Shown piece after piece: positions 48,792-56,928 of a stretch of DNA of 64,000 nucleotides. The position numbers and the translations under genes are program-made. Below the pieces are notes generated by a model. That model was given only the letters and a program-made list of their open reading frames with translations. It ran no database searches and was not told the origin of the DNA. Where the stretch lies: assembly GCA_046729255.1 (NCBI GenBank), contig JBKPGF010000046.1, positions 4,111-68,110 on the forward strand, written 5' to 3'. The stretch is from PALSA-612 sp046729255. Lineage in GTDB: Bacteria > Actinomycetota > Thermoleophilia > Gaiellales > Gaiellaceae. Within the stretch, counting starts at the first letter, position 1. Each line of letters opens with the position of its first letter.

Positions 48792-50372
48792 CTAGCGCAG
48801 CGGCGCGAAGACCTCCGGCCAGTGGCGCATGGCCGAGCGCAACGGCGCCGGCGCCGCCTGGCCGAGGCCGCAGATGGAGCCGCGCTCCATCGTGTGCAGC
48901 CACTCTTCCAGCTGCTCGCCGGCCAGCACCGTCCGGCCGGCCTCGAGCTCGTGGAGGGCGAACTCGAGCCCCCGCGTGCCGATGCGACACGGCGTGCACT
49001 TCTGACAGGACTCCTCGGCGAAGAAGCGCATCGTCTCCTGCAGGAGACGCACGATCGGGTAGCGCGCCGGGAACACCTGAACGCCGGCGGAGCCGACGGC
49101 GGAGCCCCACTCGGCCATGCCCTCGCGCGTCAGCGGCGAGTCGAGCGCGGCCGGCGGCAGCACGCCTGACGCGGCGCCCCCGGGCACGATCGCGCCGATC
49201 TCCTCGGTCGCCCCGCCCGCGAACTCGTCCAGCAGCGTCCGCAGGACTATGCCGTTCGGCGCCTCGTAACAGCCGGGCCGCGTGACCGCGCCGGACACCG
49301 ACCAGAGGCGAAGGCCGCTAGCGCCGTTCTCGCCGTGCCCCGCGAACCACGCGCCGCCGTGGCGAAGGATCGCCGGGATGTGGGCGAGCGTCTCGACGTT
49401 GTTGATGAGCGTCGGCCGGCCGAGGTAGCCCGACTCGGCGGGGAACGGCGGTCGCAGTCGGGGCATGCCACGCCGCCCTTCGAGGGACTCGAGCATCGCC
49501 GTCTCCTCGCCGCAGACGTAGGAGCCCGCGCCCGTGACGATCTCCACGGGCATCGACTCCAACAGGCCGGCCGCATTGAACTCGGCAATCGCAGACAGCA
49601 GGCGGGAGCGGGCGTTCGCGTACTCCTCCCGCAGGTAGACGATGGCGTGCCCCGCCTCCACGAAGCGCGCCGCGATGGCCATCCCCTCGACGAGCAGGTG
49701 CGGCCGCAGCTCCATGACGTAGCGGTCCTTGATCGTGCCCGGCTCGCCCTCGTCAGCGTTGACGACGAGCACGCGCGGGCCCGGGTACTGAAGGACTGTC
49801 GACCACTTGCGGGACGTGGGGAAGCCCGCGCCGCCGAGGCCGACGAGTCCCGACGCTTCGAGCTCCGCAAGCACGGCGTCGTTGCAGTGCGCCGCCCGTA
49901 GCGCCTCGAGCCCGCCACGCCGCTCATAGTCGGCCAGCGTCTCGTCCGCCTGGGCAAGGCCGGTCGACGGCCCGTCGTTGGCCGTGTGCGTGACGGGCGC
50001 GTCCATCAGGCCCGGCAGGATCGTGTCTCCGCGTGTACCGACAGGCGCGAGATCGCAATGGCCGAGGCAAGGCACCTCGACCACGGGCACCCCGTCCTCC
50101 GCGCGCTCCTGCGCCCTCGCCAGCAGGTCGCGGGCGCCGAAGCAGTCGCAGACCGGACCAGTGCAGACGCGGACACAGTCGTGCGGCACCTGGAGATACG
50201 AGTAGAACGAGACCACCTCGGCCACCTCGCCGCGGCGGATGTTCATGTGGTCGGCGAGCGCGTCCGAGAGCTCGGGCGTCACCGGGCCGATGCGACGCCG
50301 AAGGACGCCGAGATTGTCGAGGAGCTGTGTCCGCTCGCGCGGAAGCTGGCCGATGACGTCCTGGACGTCCAC
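48792..50372 (-). CDS. NAD-dependent formate dehydrogenase beta subunit (fused NuoE/NuoF-like)
   Basis: A 526-residue protein starting at GTG 50372, with GAGGA five bases ahead. Residues 1-130 are NuoE-like with the four cysteines of a 2Fe-2S cluster (VCTGPVCDCFGARD and VPCLGHCDLAPVG). The rest is NuoF-like: NADH/FMN motifs GLVGLGGAGFPTSRKW and NADEGEPGTIKDR, the FMN loop CGEETAMLESLEGRRGMP, and the 4Fe-4S site ESCQKCTPCRIGTRG. Such fusions form the diaphorase part of NAD-dependent formate dehydrogenases and pass electrons to NAD. The alpha subunit is encoded 6.5 kb away at 56929. A stand-alone complex I or hydrogenase subunit is less likely, since no nuo genes are here. Confidence 0.86.
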   Translation of the reverse strand: MDVQDVIGQLPRERTQLLDNLGVLRRRIGPVTPELSDALADHMNIRRGEVAEVVSFYSYLQVPHDCVRVCTGPVCDCFGARDLLARAQERAEDGVPVVEVPCLGHCDLAPVGTRGDTILPGLMDAPVTHTANDGPSTGLAQADETLADYERRGGLEALRAAHCNDAVLAELEASGLVGLGGAGFPTSRKWSTVLQYPGPRVLVVNADEGEPGTIKDRYVMELRPHLLVEGMAIAARFVEAGHAIVYLREEYANARSRLLSAIAEFNAAGLLESMPVEIVTGAGSYVCGEETAMLESLEGRRGMPRLRPPFPAESGYLGRPTLINNVETLAHIPAILRHGGAWFAGHGENGASGLRLWSVSGAVTRPGCYEAPNGIVLRTLLDEFAGGATEEIGAIVPGGAASGVLPPAALDSPLTREGMAEWGSAVGSAGVQVFPARYPIVRLLQETMRFFAEESCQKCTPCRIGTRGLEFALHELEAGRTVLAGEQLEEWLHTMERGSICGLGQAAPAPLRSAMRHWPEVFAPLR

Positions 50373-50379
50373 GTGTTCC

Positions 50380-53118
50380 TCAGGAGGCGAGCAGCCGGCG
50401 CAGGACGAAGCGGAGGATGCCGCCGTGGCGGAAGTACTCACGCTCGCGCGGCGTGTCGAGGCGGACGCGGGCGCGAAACTCGCGATCGTCCGCGCGCACC
50501 GTCACCTCGCGGGCCTCGCCGCCGTCGACGCCCTCGATCGAGAACAGCTCACGGCCTGACAGCCCGAGCGCCTCGCGTCCTTCTCCGTCCATGAACTGGA
50601 GCGGCAGCACGCCCATCATCAGGAGGTTCGAGCGGTGGATGCGCTCGTAGCTCTCGGCGAGGACGGCGCGCACACCGAGCAGTGCGGGCCCCTTCGCGGC
50701 CCAGTCGCGCGAAGAGCCAGACCCGTACTCCTTGCCGGCGATGACGATGAGCGGGACGCCCTCCTCGCGATAGCGCTCGGACGCCTCGAAGATGGTCGCC
50801 TCTTCACCCGACGGCAGATGCACTGTCCACGTCCCTTCCGAACCGGAGACGAGGAGGTTGCGCAGCCGGACGTTCGCAAAGGTGCCGCGGATCATGACCT
50901 CGTGGTTGCCGCGGCGCGACCCGTAGGAGTTGAAGTCCTTGCGTTCGATGCCGTGCTCGATGAGGTAGCGGCCGGCCGGACTGTCCGGCTTGATCGCGCC
51001 CGCAGGCGAGATGTGGTCGGTCGTGACCGAGTCGCCCACCATGACGAGGCAGCGGGCTCCGGCGATGTCGCCAACGGGCTCGGGCTCGCGAGGCATGCCG
51101 TCGAAATACGGCGGCCGGCGGATGTACGTCGAGGCGGGATCCCACTCGTAAAGGAGACCGGACGGAATCTCGAGCGCACACCAACGCTCGTCGCCGGTGT
51201 ACACGTCCGCGTACGTCTGCTCGAACATCTCCCGCCGCAGCGCAGACGCGATTACCTCTTGCACATCCTGCGGGCGCGGCCATATGTCTGCGAGGTACAC
51301 GTCTTCGCCGTCCTCGCCGGTGCCGATCGGCTCGTCCACGAGGTCGAGGTCCATGCGGCCTGCGAGCGCGTACGCGACGACGAGCGGCGGCGACGCGAGG
51401 TAGTTGGCCTTCACCTCCGGGTGGATGCGCGCCTCGAAGTTTCGGTTCCCGGACAACACTGCGACCACGGCGAGGTCACCTTCGTCAACGGCGCGCGATA
51501 TCTCGTCGGGGAGGGGCCCCGAGTTGCCGATGCACGTCGTGCAGCCGTAGCCGACTGTCTGGAAGCCGAGCTCGTCGAGGTGGGACGTGAGGCCGGCCTC
51601 GTCGAGGTACTGCGTGACGACCTTCGACCCCGGCGCGAGGCTCGACTTGACCCATGGGCGGCGTTGGAGGCCTCGCTCGACAGCGTTCTTCGCGAGCAGG
51701 CCGGCGGCGACCATGACCTGCGGGTTCGACGTGTTCGTGCAGCTAGTAATGGCCGCGATGACGACGGCGCCGTGATCGAGGGGGAAACGCTCTCCGTCCA
51801 GCTCGCACCAGACCGGCTGCGAATGCGCGGCGACGTCCGGAACCTGCACCGTGGCGGTCCCTTGCATCTCCTTGTGGCCGGGCGTGGCTGCAGCTACCGG
51901 GTCGCTAGCCGGGAAGCTCTCGGCGCCGGCCGCATCAGCGGCGTCCCCGTAGTCGACGCCGAAGCTCGGCAACGCTGCCAGGAAGGATTCCTTTGCCTCG
52001 TGCAGCGGCACGCGATCCTGAGGCCTCCGCGGCCCCGCGAGGCTCGGCTCGACGGTCGCGAGGTCGAGCTCGACGACCTGCGAGTACGTCGGCTCGCCGT
52101 CGGCCGCGTCGTGCCACAACATGTTCTCCTTGCAGTACGCCTCGACCAGCACGACGTGCTCCTCCGGGCGCCCGGTGAGCCGCAGGTACGCGAGGGTCTC
52201 CTCGTCCACGGGGAAGAAGCCGCAGGTGGCACCGTACTCCGGCGACATGTTCCCGAGCGTGGCGCGGTCTGCCACGGGCAGGCCGGCGAGGCCTGCCCCG
52301 AAGTACTCGACGAACTTCCCGACCACGCCGAGCTCGCGGAGGATCTGGGTGACTGTGAGGACGAGGTCGGTGGCCGTGGAGCCGTCCGGCAGCGCGCCCG
52401 TCAGCCGGAAGCCGACCACCTGCGGCACGAGCATCGATACCGCCTCCCCGAGCATCGCCGCTTCGGCCTCGATTCCGCCGACGCCCCAGCCGAGCACACC
52501 CAGCCCGTTGACCATCGTCGTGTGCGAGTCGGTGCCGAGCAGTGTGTCCGGAAAGGCCTGTCCGCTCCGCGCCTGGACGACCTGGGCGAGGAACTCGAGG
52601 TTGACCTGGTGGACGATGCCCGTGGCCGGCGGGACGACCGTCAGCCCGTCGAATGCCTGCTGGCCGAAGCGGAGGAACGCATAGCGCTCGCGGTTGCGCT
52701 GGAACTCCAGCTCGGTGTTGCGCGCCATGGCGCCGCGCGACGCGAACGCGTCCACCTGGACGGAGTGGTCGATGACGAGGTTCGACGGCAGCTCGGGGTC
52801 GATCCGGGCGGGGTCGCCGCCGAGGTCTCGCATCGCGTCGCGCATGGCCACGAGGTCGACGACCGCCGGCACGCCCGTGAAGTCCTGGTGGAGGACGCGC
52901 GCGGGCGTGAAGCTCAGCTCGCGTGACGGCTCGTCGGTCGCGACCCAGCCGGCGACGGCATCGACATCGGCCTCGCTACCCGTGCGGAGGGCATTCTCGA
53001 GCAGGATGCGCAGCGTGAAGGGCAGGCGCGCGACGTCGTGCGACGTCTGGAGCGCGTCGAGCCGGAAGATCTCGTAGTCGGTGTCGCCGACCTTCAGCGA
53101 TGAGGGAGCGACAGCCAT
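50380..53118 (-). CDS. acnA: Aconitate hydratase A
   Basis: A 912-residue enzyme, the usual length for AcnA. 4Fe-4S ligands are Cys in AAITSCTNTSNPQVMVAAG and two in YGCTTCIGNSGPLPDE. Other landmarks are LGTDSHTTMVNGLGVLGWGV, AREVTVRADD at the end and the swivelling domain ISPAGAIKPDSPAGRYL with EYGSGSSRDWAAKGPALLGV. It isomerises citrate to isocitrate in the TCA cycle. Some AcnA proteins also bind RNA when the cluster is lost. It is seven bases upstream of the formate dehydrogenase beta gene and may be co-transcribed, with no obvious functional reason. Confidence 0.93.
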   Translation of the reverse strand: MAVAPSSLKVGDTDYEIFRLDALQTSHDVARLPFTLRILLENALRTGSEADVDAVAGWVATDEPSRELSFTPARVLHQDFTGVPAVVDLVAMRDAMRDLGGDPARIDPELPSNLVIDHSVQVDAFASRGAMARNTELEFQRNRERYAFLRFGQQAFDGLTVVPPATGIVHQVNLEFLAQVVQARSGQAFPDTLLGTDSHTTMVNGLGVLGWGVGGIEAEAAMLGEAVSMLVPQVVGFRLTGALPDGSTATDLVLTVTQILRELGVVGKFVEYFGAGLAGLPVADRATLGNMSPEYGATCGFFPVDEETLAYLRLTGRPEEHVVLVEAYCKENMLWHDAADGEPTYSQVVELDLATVEPSLAGPRRPQDRVPLHEAKESFLAALPSFGVDYGDAADAAGAESFPASDPVAAATPGHKEMQGTATVQVPDVAAHSQPVWCELDGERFPLDHGAVVIAAITSCTNTSNPQVMVAAGLLAKNAVERGLQRRPWVKSSLAPGSKVVTQYLDEAGLTSHLDELGFQTVGYGCTTCIGNSGPLPDEISRAVDEGDLAVVAVLSGNRNFEARIHPEVKANYLASPPLVVAYALAGRMDLDLVDEPIGTGEDGEDVYLADIWPRPQDVQEVIASALRREMFEQTYADVYTGDERWCALEIPSGLLYEWDPASTYIRRPPYFDGMPREPEPVGDIAGARCLVMVGDSVTTDHISPAGAIKPDSPAGRYLIEHGIERKDFNSYGSRRGNHEVMIRGTFANVRLRNLLVSGSEGTWTVHLPSGEEATIFEASERYREEGVPLIVIAGKEYGSGSSRDWAAKGPALLGVRAVLAESYERIHRSNLLMMGVLPLQFMDGEGREALGLSGRELFSIEGVDGGEAREVTVRADDREFRARVRLDTPREREYFRHGGILRFVLRRLLAS

Positions 53119-53128
53119 GTCACCGATG

Positions 53129-54235
53129 CTACGCGAATGCGATCACGCTGCGGATGCCGTCCTGGGCCTCCATCAGCTCGAACCCGCGGTTCACCTCGTC
53201 GAGCGTCAGCCGGTGGGAAATGAGCGCTTCGACGTCGATGTCACCCGCCAGCCAGCGGTCGACGAGCTGTGGCACCTGGGTCCGACCCTTGACGCCCCCG
53301 AACGACGAACCTGTCACGCGGCGTCCGGTGATGAGGAGCCGCGGGACGATGTCGAGCGTCTCGCCCTTGCCCGCCACGCCGCACATGGTCGCGAGACCCC
53401 ACGCCTCGCGTGCCGCCTCGACGGCCTGCGCCATCACGGCGACGTTGCCGGTGGCCTCGAACGTGTAGTCGGCGCCGAAACCGCCGGTCTCGGACCGGAT
53501 CCAGTCGACGGCGTGGGCCCCCGCCGTGCGCGTGTCGGTGGCTCCGTGACGGCGCGCTTCCGCCAGCCGGTCCTCCGAGAGGTCGATCGCGATGATCCGC
53601 TCGGCGCCCGCAAGCCGGCAGCCGATGACGGCGCCAAGGCCGACGAGGCCGCAGCCGAAGACGGCGCAGACGGAGCCCGGCTCCACGCGTGCCGTATAGA
53701 GGGCGGCGCCGATGCCCGTCGAGAGCCCGCAGGCGAACGGCGCGCAGCCGTCGAGCGACGCCTCGGGGCTCACCTTGGCCAGCGCGATCTCCGGCATGAC
53801 CGTGTACTCCGAGAACGTGGAGGTGCCCATGAAGTGGCGCAGCGGCTCGCCGTTCCGGCTGAACCTCGTCGTGCCGTCGGGCAGATGGCCAAGTCCCTGC
53901 TCGTCGCGAATCGCGACGCAGCGGTTCGTGCGCTCTGAGCGGCAGTGGATGCACTCGCCGCACTCCGGTGCGAAGAGCGTCACGACATGATCGCCCTCTG
54001 CGACGAGCGTGACGCCCTCACCCACGCGCTCGACGACCCCGGCGCCCTCGTGGCCGAGCACGCACGGCACGTAGCCGCTCGGGTCGGCGCCGGACGCCGT
54101 GTAGAGGTCGGTATGGCAGACGCCGCAGGCGACGAGCCGGACGAGCGCCTCGCCCGCCTTCGGCTCGGCCAACTCGACCTCCTGGACCGCCAGCGCCTGG
54201 CCGAACTCCTCCAGCACCGCGGCGCGAACCTTCAT
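53129..54235 (-). CDS. Class III alcohol dehydrogenase / S-(hydroxymethyl)thiol (formaldehyde) dehydrogenase type
   Basis: A 368-residue zinc-dependent dehydrogenase. The catalytic zinc motif ACGVCHTDLYTASGADPSGY and GHEGAGVVERVGEGVT, and the structural zinc site CGECIHCRSERTNRC, are complete. CGLSTGIGAALYTARVEPGS and FGCGLVGLGAVIGCRLAGAE are the class III and NAD signatures. These enzymes oxidise the hydroxymethyl adduct of a thiol to formylthiol, the main route for formaldehyde removal. In actinobacteria without glutathione the cofactor would be mycothiol or another thiol. Nearby formate enzymes (fhs, formate dehydrogenase) agree with such a role. It lies 10 bases from the oxidoreductase gene downstream of which it is read. 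Confidence 0.85.
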   Translation of the reverse strand: MKVRAAVLEEFGQALAVQEVELAEPKAGEALVRLVACGVCHTDLYTASGADPSGYVPCVLGHEGAGVVERVGEGVTLVAEGDHVVTLFAPECGECIHCRSERTNRCVAIRDEQGLGHLPDGTTRFSRNGEPLRHFMGTSTFSEYTVMPEIALAKVSPEASLDGCAPFACGLSTGIGAALYTARVEPGSVCAVFGCGLVGLGAVIGCRLAGAERIIAIDLSEDRLAEARRHGATDTRTAGAHAVDWIRSETGGFGADYTFEATGNVAVMAQAVEAAREAWGLATMCGVAGKGETLDIVPRLLITGRRVTGSSFGGVKGRTQVPQLVDRWLAGDIDVEALISHRLTLDEVNRGFELMEAQDGIRSVIAFA

Positions 54236-54244
54236 GCGGCGATC

Positions 54245-55219
54245 CTAGAGGGCGTGCGGCGCGCCGGCTTCCGCTGAGCTGAGCAGCGCGTCGAGGACCC
54301 GCGCCTGCGCGACTGCGTCGTCCCGCCCCAGCAGCGGCTCGGCGTTGCCGCGGACGGCGTCGCTGAGGTTCTCCAGCTGGAGCTTGTATGAGTCGACCGG
54401 CTCGAGCTCGCGCCGCTCCACATCGTCGCCGCGCCGCAGTTCGATCACCGGCTTCCGGCAATGCCAGGGATCGTCGAGGTAGAGCGAGCCCTCCGTCCCG
54501 ATCGCCTCCAGTTCGTCGCGAAGCGGCAGGCTCGTGCCGCAGTCGAAGAGCGAGACGACGTCGCCGGGGAACCTCATCGTCCCCGCGAACACCCAGTCCG
54601 TCCCGGTCTCACCGACGATCGCCTCCCCGTAGACGCGGATCGGCTCGCCGGCGAGGAGCCGCGAGCCGCTGACGCAATAGCAGCCCACGTCCATGAGGCT
54701 CCCTCCGTCGAGCTCGGGTCGCAGCCTGATGTTCTCCGGGTCGTAGACCGAGAAGCTGAAGGCCGACCGGATCACGCGCAGCTCGCCGACGGTCCCGCCG
54801 CGGACAAGCTCCGCGAGCTGATGCGTCTGCGGGTTGTGCCGGTACATGAACGCCTCCATCAGGAGCCGGTCGGCGCGGTCGGCCACGTCGAAGGCTCGTT
54901 CCACCTCCTCGGGCCGGCGGTCGACCGGCTTCTCGCAGAGCACGTGCTTCCCGGCCTCGAGGCAGCGGATCGACCACTCGATGTGCAGCGAGTTGGGGAG
55001 GGAGATGTAGACGGCTTCGACATCGGGATCATCGAGCAGGGCGTCGTACGAGCCATACGCCCGGTCGATCTCCCACGCCCGCGCGTAGTCGTCCGCCCGC
55101 CCCTGGTCGCGGCTGGCGACCGCGATCAGCTCGGCCTTGTCGGAGCCGTGGGCCGGGGGAATGACGAGCCGGTTGATGTTCGCCGTCGAGAGGATCCCCC
55201 AGCGGACCGGTGTGCTCAT
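54245..55219 (-). CDS. Gfo/Idh/MocA-family NAD(P)-dependent oxidoreductase
   Basis: A 324-residue protein with an N-terminal Rossmann fold (VRWGILSTANINRLVIPPAH, AELIAVASRDQGRADDYA) and the family catalytic motif CLEAGKHVLCEKPVDRR (Glu-Lys-Pro). The C-terminal GFO_IDH_MocA domain follows (DGGSLMDVGCYCVSGSRLLA with His or Cys in place of the usual YH at the active site). Members act on sugars, inositol and related polyols. The substrate cannot be told. The gene is read after fhs and before the class III dehydrogenase, with gaps of about 6 and 9 bases, so it is part of the same transcript. Confidence 0.82.
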   Translation of the reverse strand: MSTPVRWGILSTANINRLVIPPAHGSDKAELIAVASRDQGRADDYARAWEIDRAYGSYDALLDDPDVEAVYISLPNSLHIEWSIRCLEAGKHVLCEKPVDRRPEEVERAFDVADRADRLLMEAFMYRHNPQTHQLAELVRGGTVGELRVIRSAFSFSVYDPENIRLRPELDGGSLMDVGCYCVSGSRLLAGEPIRVYGEAIVGETGTDWVFAGTMRFPGDVVSLFDCGTSLPLRDELEAIGTEGSLYLDDPWHCRKPVIELRRGDDVERRELEPVDSYKLQLENLSDAVRGNAEPLLGRDDAVAQARVLDALLSSAEAGAPHAL

Positions 55220-55225
55220 GCGCGG

Positions 55226-56881
55226 TTAGAAGAGGCCGACGGTGCGGCCGGCTTCATCGATGTCGACGTTGAACGCGGCCGGCGTCTCGGACAGCCCGGG
55301 CATCGTCTGCATGTCGCCGCAGAGCGCGACGAGCCAGCCCGCCCCGGTATACGCCCGCACCGCCCGCACGGGCACCGTGAAGCCGGTCGGCGCATTGAGC
55401 AGCGCTGGGTCGTGCGAGAGGGAAAGGTGCGTCTTCGCCATGCAGATCGGGACGGTGTCGAGCCCGTGCGCGGTGAAGCGCGCGATGTCGTTCTGCGCCG
55501 CGGGCAGCAGGAAGATGCCGTCGGCGCCGTACGCCCGCTTGGCAATCGCCTCGATCTTGTCGGCGATCGGCGCGTCGTCGGGATAGAGGTAGTCGAACGC
55601 CGTCGGGTGCTCCGCAGCGTCGACGACCGCCTCTGCGAGGGCCGCCGCGCCGTCGCCGCCCTGCTCGAAGGCCTCGTTGAGCTCGGCGCCGTGCGCGCCG
55701 TGCTCCAGGGCGAGCCGTCGCACCGCCTCCAGTTCCTCCTCCGTGTCGCCTGGGAAGCGATTGACGGCCACGACAGCCTTCAGCCCGAACTCGGCCACGA
55801 TGTCGAGATGCCGCCCGAGGTTCGCGGCGCCGCGCTCGATCGCGTCGGTGCCGCCGTCCGGGTCGCCGCCGTGGTGCTTCAGCGCCCTCACGGTGGTCAC
55901 GAGCACGACCGCGCTCGGGCTGAGCCCGCCGGCGCGACAAACGATGTCGAGGAACTTCTCCATGCCCATGTCGGAGCCGAACCCGCTCTCGGTGACCACG
56001 TAGTCGCCGAGCTTCAACGCCACCAGATCGGCGACGAGCGAGTTGTTGCCGTGCGCGATGTTCGCGAACGGGCCGCAGTGGACGAAGGCCGGCTGCCCCT
56101 CGAGCGTCTGCACGAGGTTCGGCTTGATGGCGTCCTTGAGCAGGACCGTCATCGCGCCCGCAGCCTGCAGCTCCTCGGCCGTCACGGACTTGCCGTCCCA
56201 CGTGTAGGCGACGGTGATTTCGCCCAGCCGCCGGCGCAAGTCGTGGAGGTCGCGAGCGACGGCCGTGATCGCCATCACCTCCGAGGCGGCCGTGATGTCG
56301 AATCCCGTCTCGCGCACGTAGCCGTTGGCCCGACCGCCGAGACCGATCACGACACCACGCAGCGCACGGTCGTTCATGTCGACGCACCGCCGCCAGCTGA
56401 TGGTGAGCGGGTCGATGCCGTGGACGTTGCCGTGGAGGAGGTGCGTCTCGAGCATCGCCGACAGCAGGTTGTTGGCGGCACCGATGGCGTGGATGTCGCC
56501 GGTGAAGTGGAGGTTGAGGTCCTCCATCGGCACGACCTGCGCGTAGCCGCCGCCGGCCGCGCCGCCCTTGATCCCGAAGACCGGGCCGAGCGACGCCTCG
56601 CGCAGGCAGAGCACGGGCTTCTTGCCGATCTTGCCCAGCCCTTGGGTGAGCGATACGGAGGTCGTCGTCTTGCCCTCGCCGGCCTTCGTCGGCGTGATCG
56701 CCGTCACGCAGATGAGCTTTGCGTCGGGCTTCGCTGCCAGCCGCTCGAGCACCGACAGCCGCACCTTCGCCTTGTGGTTGCCGTACAGCTCGACCTCGTC
56801 CGGTTCGAGGCCCATCTCAGACGCGATGTCCGCGATCGGCCGGAGCTGTGCCTGCTGGGCGATCTCGAGGCTCGAGAGCAT
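55226..56881 (-). CDS. fhs: Formate-tetrahydrofolate ligase
   Basis: A 551-residue enzyme, the family's usual length. The ATP-binding motif ITPTKAGEGKTTTSVSLTQG is near residue 60. LREASLGPVFGIKGGAAGGG and DIHAIGAANNLLSAMLETHL follow, and the C-terminal PVRAVRAYTGAGWLVALCGD is standard. It makes 10-formyl-tetrahydrofolate from formate with ATP and feeds C1 units into purine and serine/glycine synthesis. It starts at ATG 56881 and is divergent from the formate dehydrogenase alpha gene, with 47 bases between starts. The placement suggests that formate supply and oxidation are controlled together. Confidence 0.93.
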   Translation of the reverse strand: MLSSLEIAQQAQLRPIADIASEMGLEPDEVELYGNHKAKVRLSVLERLAAKPDAKLICVTAITPTKAGEGKTTTSVSLTQGLGKIGKKPVLCLREASLGPVFGIKGGAAGGGYAQVVPMEDLNLHFTGDIHAIGAANNLLSAMLETHLLHGNVHGIDPLTISWRRCVDMNDRALRGVVIGLGGRANGYVRETGFDITAASEVMAITAVARDLHDLRRRLGEITVAYTWDGKSVTAEELQAAGAMTVLLKDAIKPNLVQTLEGQPAFVHCGPFANIAHGNNSLVADLVALKLGDYVVTESGFGSDMGMEKFLDIVCRAGGLSPSAVVLVTTVRALKHHGGDPDGGTDAIERGAANLGRHLDIVAEFGLKAVVAVNRFPGDTEEELEAVRRLALEHGAHGAELNEAFEQGGDGAAALAEAVVDAAEHPTAFDYLYPDDAPIADKIEAIAKRAYGADGIFLLPAAQNDIARFTAHGLDTVPICMAKTHLSLSHDPALLNAPTGFTVPVRAVRAYTGAGWLVALCGDMQTMPGLSETPAAFNVDIDEAGRTVGLF

Positions 56882-56928
56882 GGTGGGATCATTCCATTGC
56901 GGAGGTGCGGGGATACGATGAAGCGGCG